Shown: positions 40,926 through 52,674 of the stretch, piece after piece | Layout: every line of letters starts with the position of its first letter | Numbering within the stretch: position 1 is the stretch's first letter | NCBI GenBank assembly: GCA_947683625.1 | Contig: CANTUR010001085.1 | Location: 186,001 to 250,000, forward strand | DNA length: 64,000 nt | Direction: 5' to 3' | Source: Mallotus nudiflorus | Taxonomy: Eukaryota; Streptophyta; Magnoliopsida; Malpighiales; Euphorbiaceae | Notes under the pieces: model-generated | Databases searched by the model: none | What the model was told of the DNA's origin: nothing | What the model saw: only the letters and a program-made list of their open reading frames with translations | Made by a program: the position numbers and the translations under genes

Positions 40926-42785
40926 GTGCACAAATGGTTTTAAATTTGTTAACCAACTTCCCAATTGCAGTAATTCGTATGCACTGTAGCATTCTAATCT
41001 CATTAATATAGTTCACATAATTGAAAGTACAATCTGCGCACGTTTGAACGCAAAACGTGAACTCGTGCATATTTGTGCACAAATGATTTTAAACATGTTT
41101 ATCCAATGTTCAAATGCATATTCACAATACTTGGCCCATGCTATTGCATTCTGAACACTTTAATATAGTTGTGAAAAATTGAAAGCACAATTTGTGCACG
41201 TTTGTAAATGTTTGAACGAAAAATGCGAACTCGCGCAAATTTGTGCACAAACGGTTTTAAACATGTTATCCAGTGTTCCAATTTCACGCATTCACAATAC
41301 TTGGTATGTACTATATCATTCTAATCTCATTAACATAGTTGACATGATTGAAAGGCACAATTCGTGCACTTTTGCGCACGTTTGAACACAAAACGTGAAC
41401 TCGTGTGAATTTGTGCACAAATGATTTGGAACATGTTATCCATCGTTTCAATTTGATATTTACAACTCTTATTACATACTATAGCCATCTGAACTCATTA
41501 ATATAGTTGAGATAAATGATAGCACAATTGGTGCACGTTTGCGCATGTTTGAACGCAAAACGTGAACTCGTGCATATTAGTGCACAAATGACTTCGAACA
41601 TGTTATCCAACGTTCCAATTGCATATTAAAAATAAGAATTACATATTATAGCATTCTAAATAATTCAATATGGTTGACAAATTTGAAAGCGCAATGGTGC
41701 ACGTTTGTACGTGTTTGAACGAAAAACGTCAACTCGTGCACAAATGGTTTTAGACATGTTATCCAATTTCCCAATTGCACATTTACAGTAATTTTTACAT
41801 ATTATATAGCATTCTAATCTCATTAATATAGTTGACATAATTGCAACCACAATTTGTGCACGTTTGCGCATGTTTGAACGCAAAACGTGAACTCGTGCAT
41901 ATTTGTGAGCAAATCATTTTAAACATGTTATCCAATGTTCCAAATTCATATTTACAATACTCAACACATGTTATTACCTTCTAAACTCTTTAATATAGTT
42001 GACAAATTCGTTTGCGCAGTTTGTGCACGCTTGTACATGTTTGAACGAAAAAACATGAGCTCGTGCAAATTTGTGCACGAATGGTTTTAAACTTGTTATC
42101 CAATTTTCCAATTGCACATTTACAGTGCTTTGCGTGCATTGTAGCAATCTAATCTCATTAATATAGTTGACATGATTGAAAGCACAATTTGTGCACATTT
42201 GCGCATGTTCGAACGCAAAACGTGAACTCGTGTAAATTTGTGCACAGATGATTTGGAACATGTTAGCCAATGTTTCAATTGCATGTTTACAGCTCCTATG
42301 GCATATTATGGCCTGCTGAACTCATCAATATATTTGAGATGATTGACAGAACAATTGGTGCACTTTTGCGCACGTTTGAATGTGTGCACGTTTAGAACAT
42401 GTTTGAACGAAAGGCACGAACTCGTGCGAATTTGTGCACAAACGGTTTTAAACATGCTATCCAATGTTCCAATTTCACATTTACAATACTTAGTACGTAT
42501 TGTAGCATTCTGATCTCATTAATATTGTTGACATAATTGAAAGCACAATTTGCGCATGTTCGAACGCAAAACGTGAGCTCGTGTAAATTTGTGCACAAAT
42601 GATTTGAAACATGTTATCCAATGCTTCAATTGCATGTTTACGACTCTTATGGCATATTATACAGCCTTCTAAACTCATTAATATATTTGAGACAATTGAC
42701 ATAACAATTGGCGCACGTTCGCGCATGTTTGAATGCGTGCACGTTTGTGCATGTTTGAACGCAAAACATCAACTCGTGCAAATTT
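40926..42785 (+). repeat. HOR unit 23
   Basis: 1860 bp, haplotype TGATG. Private G to A at 42607 in M11. Confidence 0.95.
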
Positions 42786-44645
42786 GTGCACAAATGGTTT
42801 TAAATTTGTTAACCAACTTCCCAATTGCAGTAATTCGTATGCACTGTAGCATTCTAATCTCATTAATATAGTTCACATAATTGAAAGTACAATCTGCGCA
42901 CGTTTGAACGCAAAACGTGAACTCGTGCATATTTGTGCACAAATGATTTTAAACATGTTTATCCAATGTTCAAATGCATATTCACAATACTTGGCCCATG
43001 CTATTGCATTCTGAACACTTTAATATAGTTGTGAAAAATTGAAAGCACAATTTGTGCACGTTTGTAAATGTTTGAACGAAAAATGCGAACTCGCGCAAAT
43101 TTGTGCACAAACGGTTTTAAACATGTTATCCAGTGTTCCAATTTCACGCATTCACAATACTTGGTATGTACTATATCATTCTAATCTCATTAACATAGTT
43201 GACATGATTGAAAGGCACAATTCGTGCACTTTTGCGCACGTTTGAACACAAAACGTGAACTCGTGTGAATTTGTGCACAAATGATTTGGAACATGTTATC
43301 CATCGTTTCAATTTGATATTTACAACTCTTATTACATACTATAGCCATCTGAACTCATTAATATAGTTGAGATAAATGATAGCACAATTGGTGCACGTTT
43401 GCGCATGTTTGAACGCAAAACGTGAACTCGTGCATATTAGTGCACAAATGACTTCGAACATGTTATCCAACGTTCCAATTGCATATTAAAAATAAGAATT
43501 ACATATTATAGCATTCTAAATAATTCAATATGGTTGACAAATTTGAAAGCGCAATGGTGCACGTTTGTACGTGTTTGAACGAAAAACGTCAACTCGTGCA
43601 CAAATGGTTTTAGACATGTTATCCAATTTCCCAATTGCACATTTACAGTAATTTTTACATATTATATAGCATTCTAATCTCATTAATATAGTTGACATAA
43701 TTGCAACCACAATTTGTGCACGTTTGCGCATGTTTGAACGCAAAACGTGAACTCGTGCATATTTGTGAGCAAATCATTTTAAACATGTTATCCAATGTTC
43801 CAAATTCATATTTACAATACTCAACACATGTTATTACCTTCTAAACTCTTTAATATAGTTGACAAATTCGTTTGCGCAGTTTGTGCACGCTTGTACATGT
43901 TTGAACGAAAAAACATGAGCTCGTGCAAATTTGTGCACGAATGGTTTTAAACTTGTTATCCAATTTTCCAATTGCACATTTACAGTGCTTTGCGTGCATT
44001 GTAGCAATCTAATCTCATTAATATAGTTGACATGATTGAAAGCACAATTTGTGCACATTTGCGCATGTTCGAACGCAAAACGTGAACTCGTGTAAATTTG
44101 TGCACAGATGATTTGGAACATGTTAGCCAATGTTTCAATTGCATGTTTACAGCTCCTATGGCATATTATGGCCTGCTGAACTCATCAATATATTTGAGAT
44201 GATTGACAGAACAATTGGTGCACTTTTGCGCACGTTTGAATGTGTGCACGTTTAGAACATGTTTGAACGAAAGGCACGAACTCGTGCGAATTTGTGCACA
44301 AACGGTTTTAAACATGATATCCAATGTTCCAATTTCACATTTACAATACTTAGTACGTATTGTAGCATTCTGATCTCATTAATATTGTTGACATAATTGA
44401 AAGCACAATTTGCGCATGTTCGAACGCAAAACGTGAGCTCGTGTAAATTTGTGCACAAATGATTTGGAACATGTTATCCAATGCTTCAATTGCATGTTTA
44501 CGACTCTTATGGCATATTATACAGCCTTCTAAACTCATTAATATATTTGAGACAATTGACATAACAATTGGCGCACGTTCGCGCATGTTTGAATGCGTGC
44601 ACGTTTGTGCATGTTTGAACGCAAAACATCAACTCGTGCAAATTT
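42786..44645 (+). repeat. HOR unit 24
   Basis: 1860 bp, haplotype TGATG. Private C to A at 44317 in M10. Confidence 0.95.
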
Positions 44646-46505
44646 GTGCACAAATGGTTTTAAATTTGTTAACCAACTTCCCAATTGCAGTAATTCGTAT
44701 GCACTGTAGCATTCTAATCTCATTAATATAGTTCACATAATTGAAAGTACAATCTGCGCACGTTTGAACGCAAAACGTGAACTCGTGCATATTTGTGCAC
44801 AAATGATTTTAAACATGTTTATCCAATGTTCAAATGCATATTCACAATACTTGGCCCATGCTATTGCATTCTGAACACTTTAATATAGTTGTGAAAAATT
44901 GAAAGCACAATTTGTGCACGTTTGTAAATGTTTGAACGAAAAATGCGAACTCGCGCAAATTTGTGCACAAACGGTTTTAAACATGTTATCCAGTGTTCCA
45001 ATTTCACGCATTCACAATACTTGGTATGTACTATATCATTCTAATCTCATTAACATAGTTGACATGATTGAAAGGCACAATTCGTGCACTTTTGCGCACG
45101 TTTGAACACAAAACGTGAACTCGTGTGAATTTGTGCACAAATGATTTGGAACATGTTATCCATCGTTTCAATTTGATATTTACAACTCTTATTACATACT
45201 ATAGCCATCTGAACTCATTAATATAGTTGAGATAAATGATAGCACAATTGGTGCACGTTTGCGCATGTTTGAACGCAAAACGTGAACTCGTGCATATTAG
45301 TGCACAAATGACTTCGAACATGTTATCCAACGTTCCAATTGCATATTAAAAATAAGAATTACATATTATAGCATTCTAAATAATTCAATATGGTTGACAA
45401 ATTTGAAAGCGCAATGGTGCACGTTTGTACGTGTTTGAACGAAAAACGTCAACTCGTGCACAAATGGTTTTAGACATGTTATCCAATTTCCCAATTGCAC
45501 ATTTACAGTAATTTTTACATATTATATAGCATTCTAATCTCATTAATATAGTTGACATAATTGCAACCACAATTTGTGCACGTTTGCGCATGTTTGAACG
45601 CAAAACGTGAACTCGTGCATATTTGTGAGCAAATCATTTTAAACATGTTATCCAATGTTCCAAATTCATATTTACAATACTCAACACATGTTATTACCTT
45701 CTAAACTCTTTAATATAGTTGACAAATTCGTTTGCGCAGTTTGTGCACGCTTGTACATGTTTGAACGAAAAAACATGAGCTCGTGCAAATTTGTGCACGA
45801 ATGGTTTTAAACTTGTTATCCAATTTTCCAATTGCACATTTACAGTGCTTTGCGTGCATTGTAGCAATCTAATCTCATTAATATAGTTGACATGATTGAA
45901 AGCACAATTTGTGCACATTTGCGCATGTTCGAACGCAAAACGTGAACTCGTGTAAATTTGTGCACAGAGGATTTGGAACATGTTATCCAATGTTTCAATT
46001 GCATGTTTACAGCTCCTATGGCATATTATGGCCTGCTGAACTCATCAATATATTTGAGATGATTGACAGAACAATTGGTGCACTTTTGCGCACGTTTGAA
46101 TGTGTGCACGTTTAGAACATGTTTGAACGAAAGGCACGAACTCGTGCGAATTTGTGCACAAACGGTTTTAAACATGCTATCCAATGTTCCAATTTCACAT
46201 TTACAATACTTAGTACGTATTGTAGCATTCTGATCTCATTAATATTGTTGACATAATTGAAAGCACAATTTGCGCATGTTCGAACGCAAAACGTGAGCTC
46301 GTGTAAATTTGTGCACAAATGATTTGGAACATGTTATCCAATGCTTCAATTGCATGTTTACGACTCTTATGGCATATTATACAGCCTTCTAAACTCATTA
46401 ATATATTTGAGACAATTGACATAACAATTGGCGCACGTTCGCGCATGTTTGAATGCGTGCACGTTTGTGCATGTTTGAACGCAAAACATCAACTCGTGCA
46501 AATTT
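44646..46505 (+). repeat. HOR unit 25 (apparent chimera)
   Basis: 1860 bp, haplotype TGAGT. The left part (s1-s3) matches units 22-24; s4=G is otherwise found only in units 17-21, and s5=T fits that group. Confidence 0.93.
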
Positions 46506-47549
46506 GTGCACAAATGGTTTTAAATTTGTTAACCAACTTCCCAATTGCAGTAATTCGTATGCACTGTAGCATTCTAATCTCATTAATATAGTTCACATAA
46601 TTGAAAGTACAATCTGCGCACGTTTGAACGCAAAACGTGAACTCGTGCATATTTGTGCACAAATGATTTTAAACATGTTTATCCAATGTTCAAATGCATA
46701 TTCACAATACTTGGCCCATGCTATTGCATTCTGAACACTTTAATATAGTTGTGAAAAATTGAAAGCACAATTTGTGCACGTTTGTAAATGTTTGAACGAA
46801 AAATGCGAACTCGCGCAAATTTGTGCACAAACGGTTTTAAACATGTTATCCAGTGTTCCAATTTCACGCATTCACAATACTTGGTATGTACTATATCATT
46901 CTAATCTCATTAACATAGTTGACATGATTGAAAGGCACAATTCGTGCACTTTTGCGCACGTTTGAACACAAAATGTGAACTCGTGTGAATTTGTGCACAA
47001 ATGATTTGGAACATGTTATCCATCGTTTCAATTTGATATTTACAACTCTTATTACATACTATAGCCATCTGAACTCATTAATATAGTTGAGATAAATGAT
47101 AGCACAATTGGTGCACGTTTGCGCATGTTTGAACGCAAAACGTGAACTCGTGCATATTAGTGCACAAATGACTTCGAACATGTTATCCAACGTTCCAATT
47201 GCATATTAAAAATAAGAATTACATATTATAGCATTCTAAATAATTCAATATGGTTGACAAATTTGAAAGCGCAATGGTGCACGTTTGTACGTGTTTGAAC
47301 GAAAAACGTCAACTCGTGCACAAATGGTTTTAGACATGTTATCCAATTTCCCAATTGCACATTTACAGTAATTTTTACATATTATATAGCATTCTAATCT
47401 CATTAATATAGTTGACATAATTGCAACCACAATTTGTGCACGTTTGCGCATGTTTGAACGCAAAACGTGAACTCGTGCATATTTGTGAGCAAATCATTTT
47501 AAACATGTTATCCAATGTTCCAAATTCATATTTACAATACTCAACACAT

Positions 47550-47554
47550 GTTAT
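47550..47554 (+). repeat. Target-site duplication, left copy (GTTAT)
   Basis: Corresponds to GTTAT in uninterrupted M7 copies (1051-1055 in unit 1), which there is followed directly by TACC. Confidence 0.95.
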
Positions 47555-48028
47555 TGATGTGATCCTAGCTCCAAAGAGGAAGATTTCAAGATTTGTTCAT
47601 GCTAATAAGGCAATGTTCATTCAAGAAAAGAACAATTAGCATAAATTCGTATTTTGTGTAGCATACTTCAGTATTTTAGCCATAAATCACTCTATAAAAC
47701 TCTGATTGAGATGATGCAAGAAGATGTTGAAAGCTAAGAAAGAGATCTACAACTTTGGTGAAGCTATCTAGAGTTAATTCGGCCTTATACCTGAGCTAAA
47801 ATTATGAAAGATTATCAGATCGTGAATAATACTGGGCAGACTGAATATACATCAGTAAATGGGCTGTATCTCACTCAATATAGATCCAAATGAAGTGATT
47901 CAAGATGATGATGAAAGATAACAACAAGGGCTACAACTTTTATGTTTTGGGCTTAAGTTAATTTGGCCATCATCATATTGAAAAGTGTACTACAATGTGC
48001 TGCATAAGTAAATCCGAATTTAATTAGG

Positions 48029-48072
48029 ATTATATTTTCTTATTTAAGTAGAATTATATTTTCTTATTTAAG
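48029..48072 (+). repeat. Short tandem direct repeat in U3 of the LTR
   Basis: The 20-mer ATTATATTTTCTTATTTAAG occurs at 48029-48048 and 48053-48072, about 65-110 bp upstream of the TATA box, and again at the matching places in the 3' LTR (49535-49554, 49559-49578). Duplicated U3 blocks are often enhancer-like in retroelements; that role is inferred only. Confidence 0.75.
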
Positions 48073-48136
48073 AAGGATTTTTTTTTCTTGTTTAGTTAGG
48101 ATATTAATTAGGTTTTATTTAGGGTTTCTTTAAGCC

Positions 48137-48146
48137 TATATAAAGG
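48137..48146 (+). promoter_or_regulatory. LTR TATA box (5' LTR)
   Basis: TATATAAAGG within GCCTATATAAAGGCC. The only strong TATA-like site I see near the middle of the LTR; transcription would start some 30 bp downstream, which places the U3/R boundary near 48170 (inferred). The same box recurs at 49643-49652 in the 3' LTR. Confidence 0.7.
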
Positions 48147-48189
48147 CCTTATTTTATGTAACCTAGAGGGTATGCAATCATTGATGATT

Positions 48190-48195
48190 AATAAA
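48190..48195 (+). promoter_or_regulatory. Putative polyadenylation signal in LTR (AATAAA)
   Basis: AATAAA about 45 bp after the TATA box, in ATTAATAAAATTT. The copy in the 3' LTR at 49696-49701 would be the one acting on a full-length transcript. Plant signals are loose, so this is a reasonable but unproven call. Confidence 0.5.
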
Positions 48196-48494
48196 ATTTA
48201 GAGAGGATTCTCTTTGGTTACTTGGTGGTTAACCATGTGACAACCTTTGTGACTTATCAATCTATCTTTCAGACAGTAGATTGTGGCGTCTTTTTAATAA
48301 CCTTTGTTGCTTGTTTGTTATTGTTCAAAAGGTTAAAGTTTTGATATAGCTTTGGTTGTTTGGACTAACTAAACATGAGGTGAAGGTTCTCTATGTCTGA
48401 ATTGGAACTTGATTTGAACTTTCCTTGAGAGCGTGGGTTTGGGTTCATGTTGAACGGGTTCCTAGAGCAGGTCGTCTAGTGGGTTCGTATCACT

Positions 48495-48506
48495 TGGTAT
48501 CAGAGC
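48495..48506 (+). other. Primer-binding site for initiator tRNA-Met
   Basis: TGGTATCAGAGC starts 2 bases after the 5' LTR. It is complementary to the 3' end of plant initiator tRNA-Met including CCA, the common primer of plant LTR retrotransposons. It sets the orientation of the element. Confidence 0.93.
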
Positions 48507-48667
48507 TTGGCTCAAATCAGGTTTTGTTCAATTCAATTCTACGTATCCTTAATTTACTTTTTAATTATTGTGGTTTTAAAATTTTTCTATTTGTGTCAAA
48601 AAAAATAAATATGTTTTTTTTTTATGATTTTTGATTTGGTTGGTATTTGATTGATTTAATTGAATGA

Positions 48668-48812
48668 TTTGTAACAAAGGGTCTTAGGTTTGATATACCT
48701 AAGGTTTTAGTTGGTCGTATCAATTAGATTTTATACCTTAAGTTTGATTTGATCAATTTGTAACGAAGGGTCTTAGGTTTAATATACCTATGGTTTTAGT
48801 TGGTTGATACAA
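48668..48812 (+). repeat. Imperfect 56-bp direct repeat pair in internal region
   Basis: Copies at 48668-48723 and 48757-48812, starting 89 bp apart. Both run TTTGTAAC(A/G)AAGGGTCTTAGG, then a ATATACCTA core and GGTTTTAGTTGGT. They differ at a handful of bases. Position just after the primer-binding site is where a packaging signal would lie, but no function can be shown. Confidence 0.85.
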
Positions 48813-49047
48813 AGAGGGTTTAAGGTTACTAATCTTCTACCTTTCATTTTTTTTATTTTTCAATTTTTAGGATTTTAAATTTAATTTTTATTTATAAGTT
48901 AAAAAATACATATGTCTTGAATTTTTTTAGTCTATTTAAAATTTCTTTATTTTTTTTTCTTGTGTGGTGTTCTTGAGTCTTTTTTTTAAATAAAAAAATA
49001 TATATCCAATTGCATGGAAGATAAAGATTTGAGGACAAATCTTTTTG

Positions 49048-49060
49048 AAGAAAGGGAGAA
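49048..49060 (+). other. Polypurine tract
   Basis: GAAGAAAGGGAGAA-like all-purine run abutting the TG of the 3' LTR, the expected primer site for plus-strand DNA synthesis. Confidence 0.9.
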
Positions 49061-49998
49061 TGATGTGATCCTAGCTCCAAAGAGGAAGATTTCAAGATTT
49101 GTTCATGCTAATAAGGCAATGTTCATTCAAGAAAAGAACAATTAGCATAAATTCGTATTTTGTGTAGCATACTTCAGTATTTTAGCCATAAATCACTCTA
49201 TAAAACTCTGATTGAGATGATGCAAGAAGATGTTGAAAGCTAAGAAAGAGATCTACAACTTTGGTGAAGCTATCTAGAGTTAATTCGGCCTTATACCTGA
49301 GCTAAAATTATGAAAGATTATCAGATCGTGAATAATACTGGGCAGACTGAATATACATCAGTAAATGGGCTGTATCTCACTCAATATAGATCCAAATGAA
49401 GTGATTCAAGATGATGATGAAAGATAACAACAAGGGCTACAACTTTTATGTTTTGGGCTTAAGTTAATTTGGCCATCATCATATTGAAAAGTGTACTACA
49501 ATGTGCTGCATAAGTAAATCCGAATTTAATTAGGATTATATTTTCTTATTTAAGTAGAATTATATTTTCTTATTTAAGAAGGATTTTTTTTTCTTGTTTA
49601 GTTAGGATATTAATTAGGTTTTATTTAGGGTTTCTTTAAGCCTATATAAAGGCCTTATTTTATGTAACCTAGAGGGTATGCAATCATTGATGATTAATAA
49701 AATTTAGAGAGGATTCTCTTTGGTTACTTGGTGGTTAACCATGTGACAACCTTTGTGACTTATCAATCTATCTTTCAGACAGTAGATTGTGGCGTCTTTT
49801 TAATAACCTTTGTTGCTTGTTTGTTATTGTTCAAAAGGTTAAAGTTTTGATATAGCTTTGGTTGTTTGGACTAACTAAACATGAGGTGAAGGTTCTCTAT
49901 GTCTGAATTGGAACTTGATTTGAACTTTCCTTGAGAGCGTGGGTTTGGGTTCATGTTGAACGGGTTCCTAGAGCAGGTCGTCTAGTGGGTTCGTATCA
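49061..49998 (+). repeat. 3' long terminal repeat
   Basis: 938 bp, no difference from the 5' LTR found when reading both through. Immediately preceded by the polypurine tract and followed by the GTTAT target duplication. Confidence 0.95.
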
Positions 49999-50003
49999 GT
50001 TAT
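49999..50003 (+). repeat. Target-site duplication, right copy (GTTAT)
   Basis: Follows the last A of the 3' LTR and leads into TACCTTC, the normal continuation of M7. Confidence 0.95.
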
Positions 50004-50814
50004 TACCTTCTAAACTCTTTAATATAGTTGACAAATTCGTTTGCGCAGTTTGTGCACGCTTGTACATGTTTGAACGAAAAAACATGAGCTCGTGCAAATT
50101 TGTGCACGAATGGTTTTAAACTTGTTATCCAATTTTCCAATTGCACATTTACAGTGCTTTGCGTGCATTATAGCAATCTAATCTCATTAATATAGTTGAC
50201 ATGATTGAAAGCACAATTTGTGCACATTTGCGCATGTTCGGACGCAAAACGTGAACTCGTGTAAATTTGTGCACAGATGATTTGGAACATGTTATCCAAT
50301 GTTTCAATTGCATGTTTACAGCTCCTATGGCATATTATGGCCTGCTGAACTCATCAATATATTTGAGATGATTGACAGAACAATTGGTGCACTTTTGCGC
50401 ACGTTTGAATGTGTGCACGTTTAGAACATGTTTGAACGAAAGGCACGAACTCGTGCGAATTTGTGCACAAACGGTTTTAAACATGCTATCCAATGTTCCA
50501 ATTTCACATTTACAATACTTAGTACGTATTGTAGCATTCTGATCTCATTAATATTGTTGACATAATTGAAAGCACAATTTGCGCATGTTCGAACGCAAAA
50601 CGTGAGCTCGTGTAAATTTGTGCACAAATGATTTGGAACATGTTATCCAATGCTTCAATTGCATGTTTACGACTCTTATGGCATATTATACAGCCTTCTA
50701 AACTCATTAATATATTTGAGACAATTGACATAACAATTGGCGCACGTTCGCGCATGTTTGAATGCGTGCACGTTTGTGCATGTTTGAACGCAAAACATCA
50801 ACTCGTGCAAATTT

Positions 50815-52674
50815 GTGCACAAATGGTTTTAAATTTGTTAACCAACTTCCCAATTGCAGTAATTCGTATGCACTGTAGCATTCTAATCTCATTAATATAG
50901 TTCACATAATTGAAAGTACAATCTGCGCACGTTTGAACGCAAAACGTGAACTCGTGCATATTTGTGCACAAATGATTTTAAACATGTTTATCCAATGTTC
51001 AAATGCATATTCACAATACTTGGCCCATGCTATTGCATTCTGAACACTTTAATATAGTTGTGAAAAATTGAAAGCACAATTTGTGCACGTTTGTAAATGT
51101 TTGAACGAAAAATGCGAACTCGCGCAAATTTGTGCACAAACGGTTTTAAACATGTTATCCAGTGTTCCAATGTCACGCATTCACAATACTTGGTATGTAC
51201 TATATCATTCTAATCTCATTAACATAGTTGACATGATTGAAAGGCACAATTCGTGCACTTTTGCGCACGTTTGAACACAAAACGTGAACTCGTGTGAATT
51301 TGTGCACAAATGATTTGGAACATGTTATCCATCGTTTCAATTTGATATTTACAACTCTTATTACATACTATAGCCATCTGAACTCATTAAGATAGTTGAG
51401 ATAAATGATAGCACAATTGGTGCACGTTTGCGCATGTTTGAACGCAAAACGTGAACTCGTGCATATTAGTGCACAAATGACTTCGAACATGTTATCCAAC
51501 GTTCCAATTGCATATTAAAAATAAGAATTACATATTATAGCATTCTAAATAATTCAATATGGTTGACAAATTTGAAAGCGCAATGGTGCACGTTTGTACG
51601 TGTTTGAACGAAAAACGTCAACTCGTGCACAAATGGTTTTAGACATGTTATCCAATTTCCCAATTGCACATTTACAGTAATTTTTACATATTATATAGCA
51701 TTCTAATCTCATTAATATAGTTGACATAATTGCAACCACAATTTGTGCACGTTTGCGCATGTTTGAACGCAAAACGTGAACTCGTGCATATTTGTGAGCA
51801 AATCATTTTAAACATGTTATCCAATGTTCCAAATTCATATTTACAATACTCAACACATGTTATTACCTTCTAAACTCTTTAATATAGTTGACAAATTCGT
51901 TTGCGCAGTTTGTGCACGCTTGTACATGTTTGAACGAAAAAACATGAGCTCGTGCAAATTTGTGCACGAATGGTTTTAAACTTGTTATCCAATTTTCCAA
52001 TTGCACATTTACAGTGCTTTGCGTGCATTGTAGCAATCTAATCTCATTAATATAGTTGACATGATTGAAAGCACAATTTGTGCACATTTGCGCATGTTCG
52101 AACGCAAAACGTGAACTCGTGTAAATTTGTGCACAGATGATTTGGAACATGTTAGCCAATGTTTCAATTGCATGTTTACAGCTCCTATGGCATATTATGG
52201 CCTGCTGAACTCATCAATATATTTGAGATGATTGACAGAACAATTGGTGCACTTTTGCGCACGTTTGAATGTGTGCACGTTTAGAACATGTTTGAACGAA
52301 AGGCACGAACTCGTGCGAATTTGTGCACAAACGGTTTTAAACATGCTATCCAATGTTCCAATTTCACATTTACAATACTTAGTACGTATTGTAGCATTCT
52401 GATCTCATTAATATTGTTGACATAATTGAAAGCACAATTTGCGCATGTTCGAACGCAAAACGTGAGCTCGTGTAAATTTGTGCACAAATGATTTGGAACA
52501 TGTTATCCAATGCTTCAATTGCATGTTTACGACTCTTATGGCATATTATACAGCCTTCTAAACTCATTAATATATTTGAGACAATTGACATAACAATTGG
52601 CGCACGTTCGCGCATGTTTGAATGCGTGCACGTTTGTGCATGTTTGAACGCAAAACATCAACTCGTGCAAATTT
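50815..52674 (+). repeat. HOR unit 27
   Basis: 1860 bp, haplotype GGATG. Private T to G at 51172 in M3. Confidence 0.95.

Larger units (their letters stand above)
1..47554 (+). repeat. Satellite HOR array, left segment (units 1-26 part)
   Basis: Head-to-tail tandem array with an 1860-bp period, each period made of 11 diverged monomers averaging 169 bp. I start units at the GTGCAC of M1 (position 7 in unit 1). Nearly all units are exactly 1860 bp; unit 2 is 1861, and units 13 and 14 are 1859. Bases 1-6 are the tail of M11 of the preceding unit, so the array begins outside the window. Five recurrent variable sites describe each unit; in unit 1 they are s1=583 (G/T), s2=1222 (G/A), s3=1293 (A/G), s4=1330 (T/G) and s5=1347 (T/G). 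Unit entries give these as a five-letter haplotype. Monomer length and HOR layout resemble centromeric satellites, but the sequence alone cannot prove centromere function. Confidence 0.97.
47555..48492 (+). repeat. 5' long terminal repeat
   Basis: 938 bp with TG...CA ends and a short terminal inverted match TGAT/ATCA. Reads as identical to the 3' LTR, 1506 bp downstream. Contains a TATA box and an AATAAA signal in the order expected of a promoter followed by an R region. Confidence 0.95.
48493..49060 (+). other. Non-coding internal region of the retroelement
   Basis: 568 bp rich in T runs and stop codons in all frames. Starts with the primer-binding site and ends with the polypurine tract. 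Besides the duplicated 56-bp block described separately, I see nothing recognisable in it. Short frames that cross the LTR borders (48425-48634 on +, 48892-49095 on -) depend on LTR sequence and look accidental. Confidence 0.85.
47555..49998 (+). mobile_element. Non-autonomous LTR retrotransposon (2444 bp, intact ends)
   Basis: Seen directly: two 938-bp direct repeats that begin TGATGTGATCC and end GTATCA, flanked by a GTTAT target duplication. A primer-binding site follows the 5' LTR and a purine-rich tract precedes the 3' LTR, so the element lies on the + strand. The 568-bp internal region has no open frame resembling gag, protease, reverse transcriptase, RNase H or integrase. Known of the class: such elements (TRIM, SMART and LARD types) are copied in trans by an autonomous relative. 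With 938-bp LTRs it is larger than a typical TRIM and far shorter inside than a typical LARD. Five-bp duplications fit both Ty1/copia and Ty3/gypsy, so the superfamily cannot be assigned. The LTRs read as identical, so the insertion is young. Confidence 0.95.
47485..50101 (+). repeat. Interrupted M7 monomer of unit 26
   Basis: Left 70 bp at 47485-47554 and right 103 bp at 49999-50101; minus the 5-bp duplication this is exactly 168 bp, the normal M7 length. No base was lost at the target. Confidence 0.93.
46506..50814 (+). repeat. HOR unit 26, split by the retroelement
   Basis: Satellite parts lie at 46506-47554 and 49999-50814. Without the 2444-bp element and one GTTAT copy the unit is 1860 bp. 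Haplotype TAGTT (s1 left of the element, s2-s5 right), the same as unit 16. Private C to T at 46974. Confidence 0.95.

Noticed and set aside
1..47554. CRISPR-like regularly spaced repeats
   Set aside because: Spacing is satellite monomer scale (149-195 bp), the intervals are homologous to each other and not unique spacers, and there are no cas genes.
47421..47639. 72-codon frame spanning the satellite and the 5' LTR
   Set aside because: Created only by the insertion junction; no independent evidence of coding.
48425..48634. 69-codon frame on + across the 5' LTR end
   Set aside because: It crosses the LTR border and the primer-binding site and ends in a low-complexity T-rich stretch. The part within the LTR recurs at 49931 by duplication only.
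48892..49095. 67-codon frame on - across the internal region and 3' LTR
   Set aside because: Low-complexity, Lys- and Phe-rich translation of A/T runs; it runs through the polypurine tract and does not resemble any retroelement protein.
47555..49998. Autonomous retrotransposon with hidden gag-pol
   Set aside because: Only 568 bp lie between the LTRs, with stops in all frames; there is no room for polymerase domains.
47555..49998. Two separate solo LTRs rather than one element
   Set aside because: A primer-binding site follows the first LTR, a polypurine tract precedes the second, and the GTTAT duplication flanks only the outer ends.
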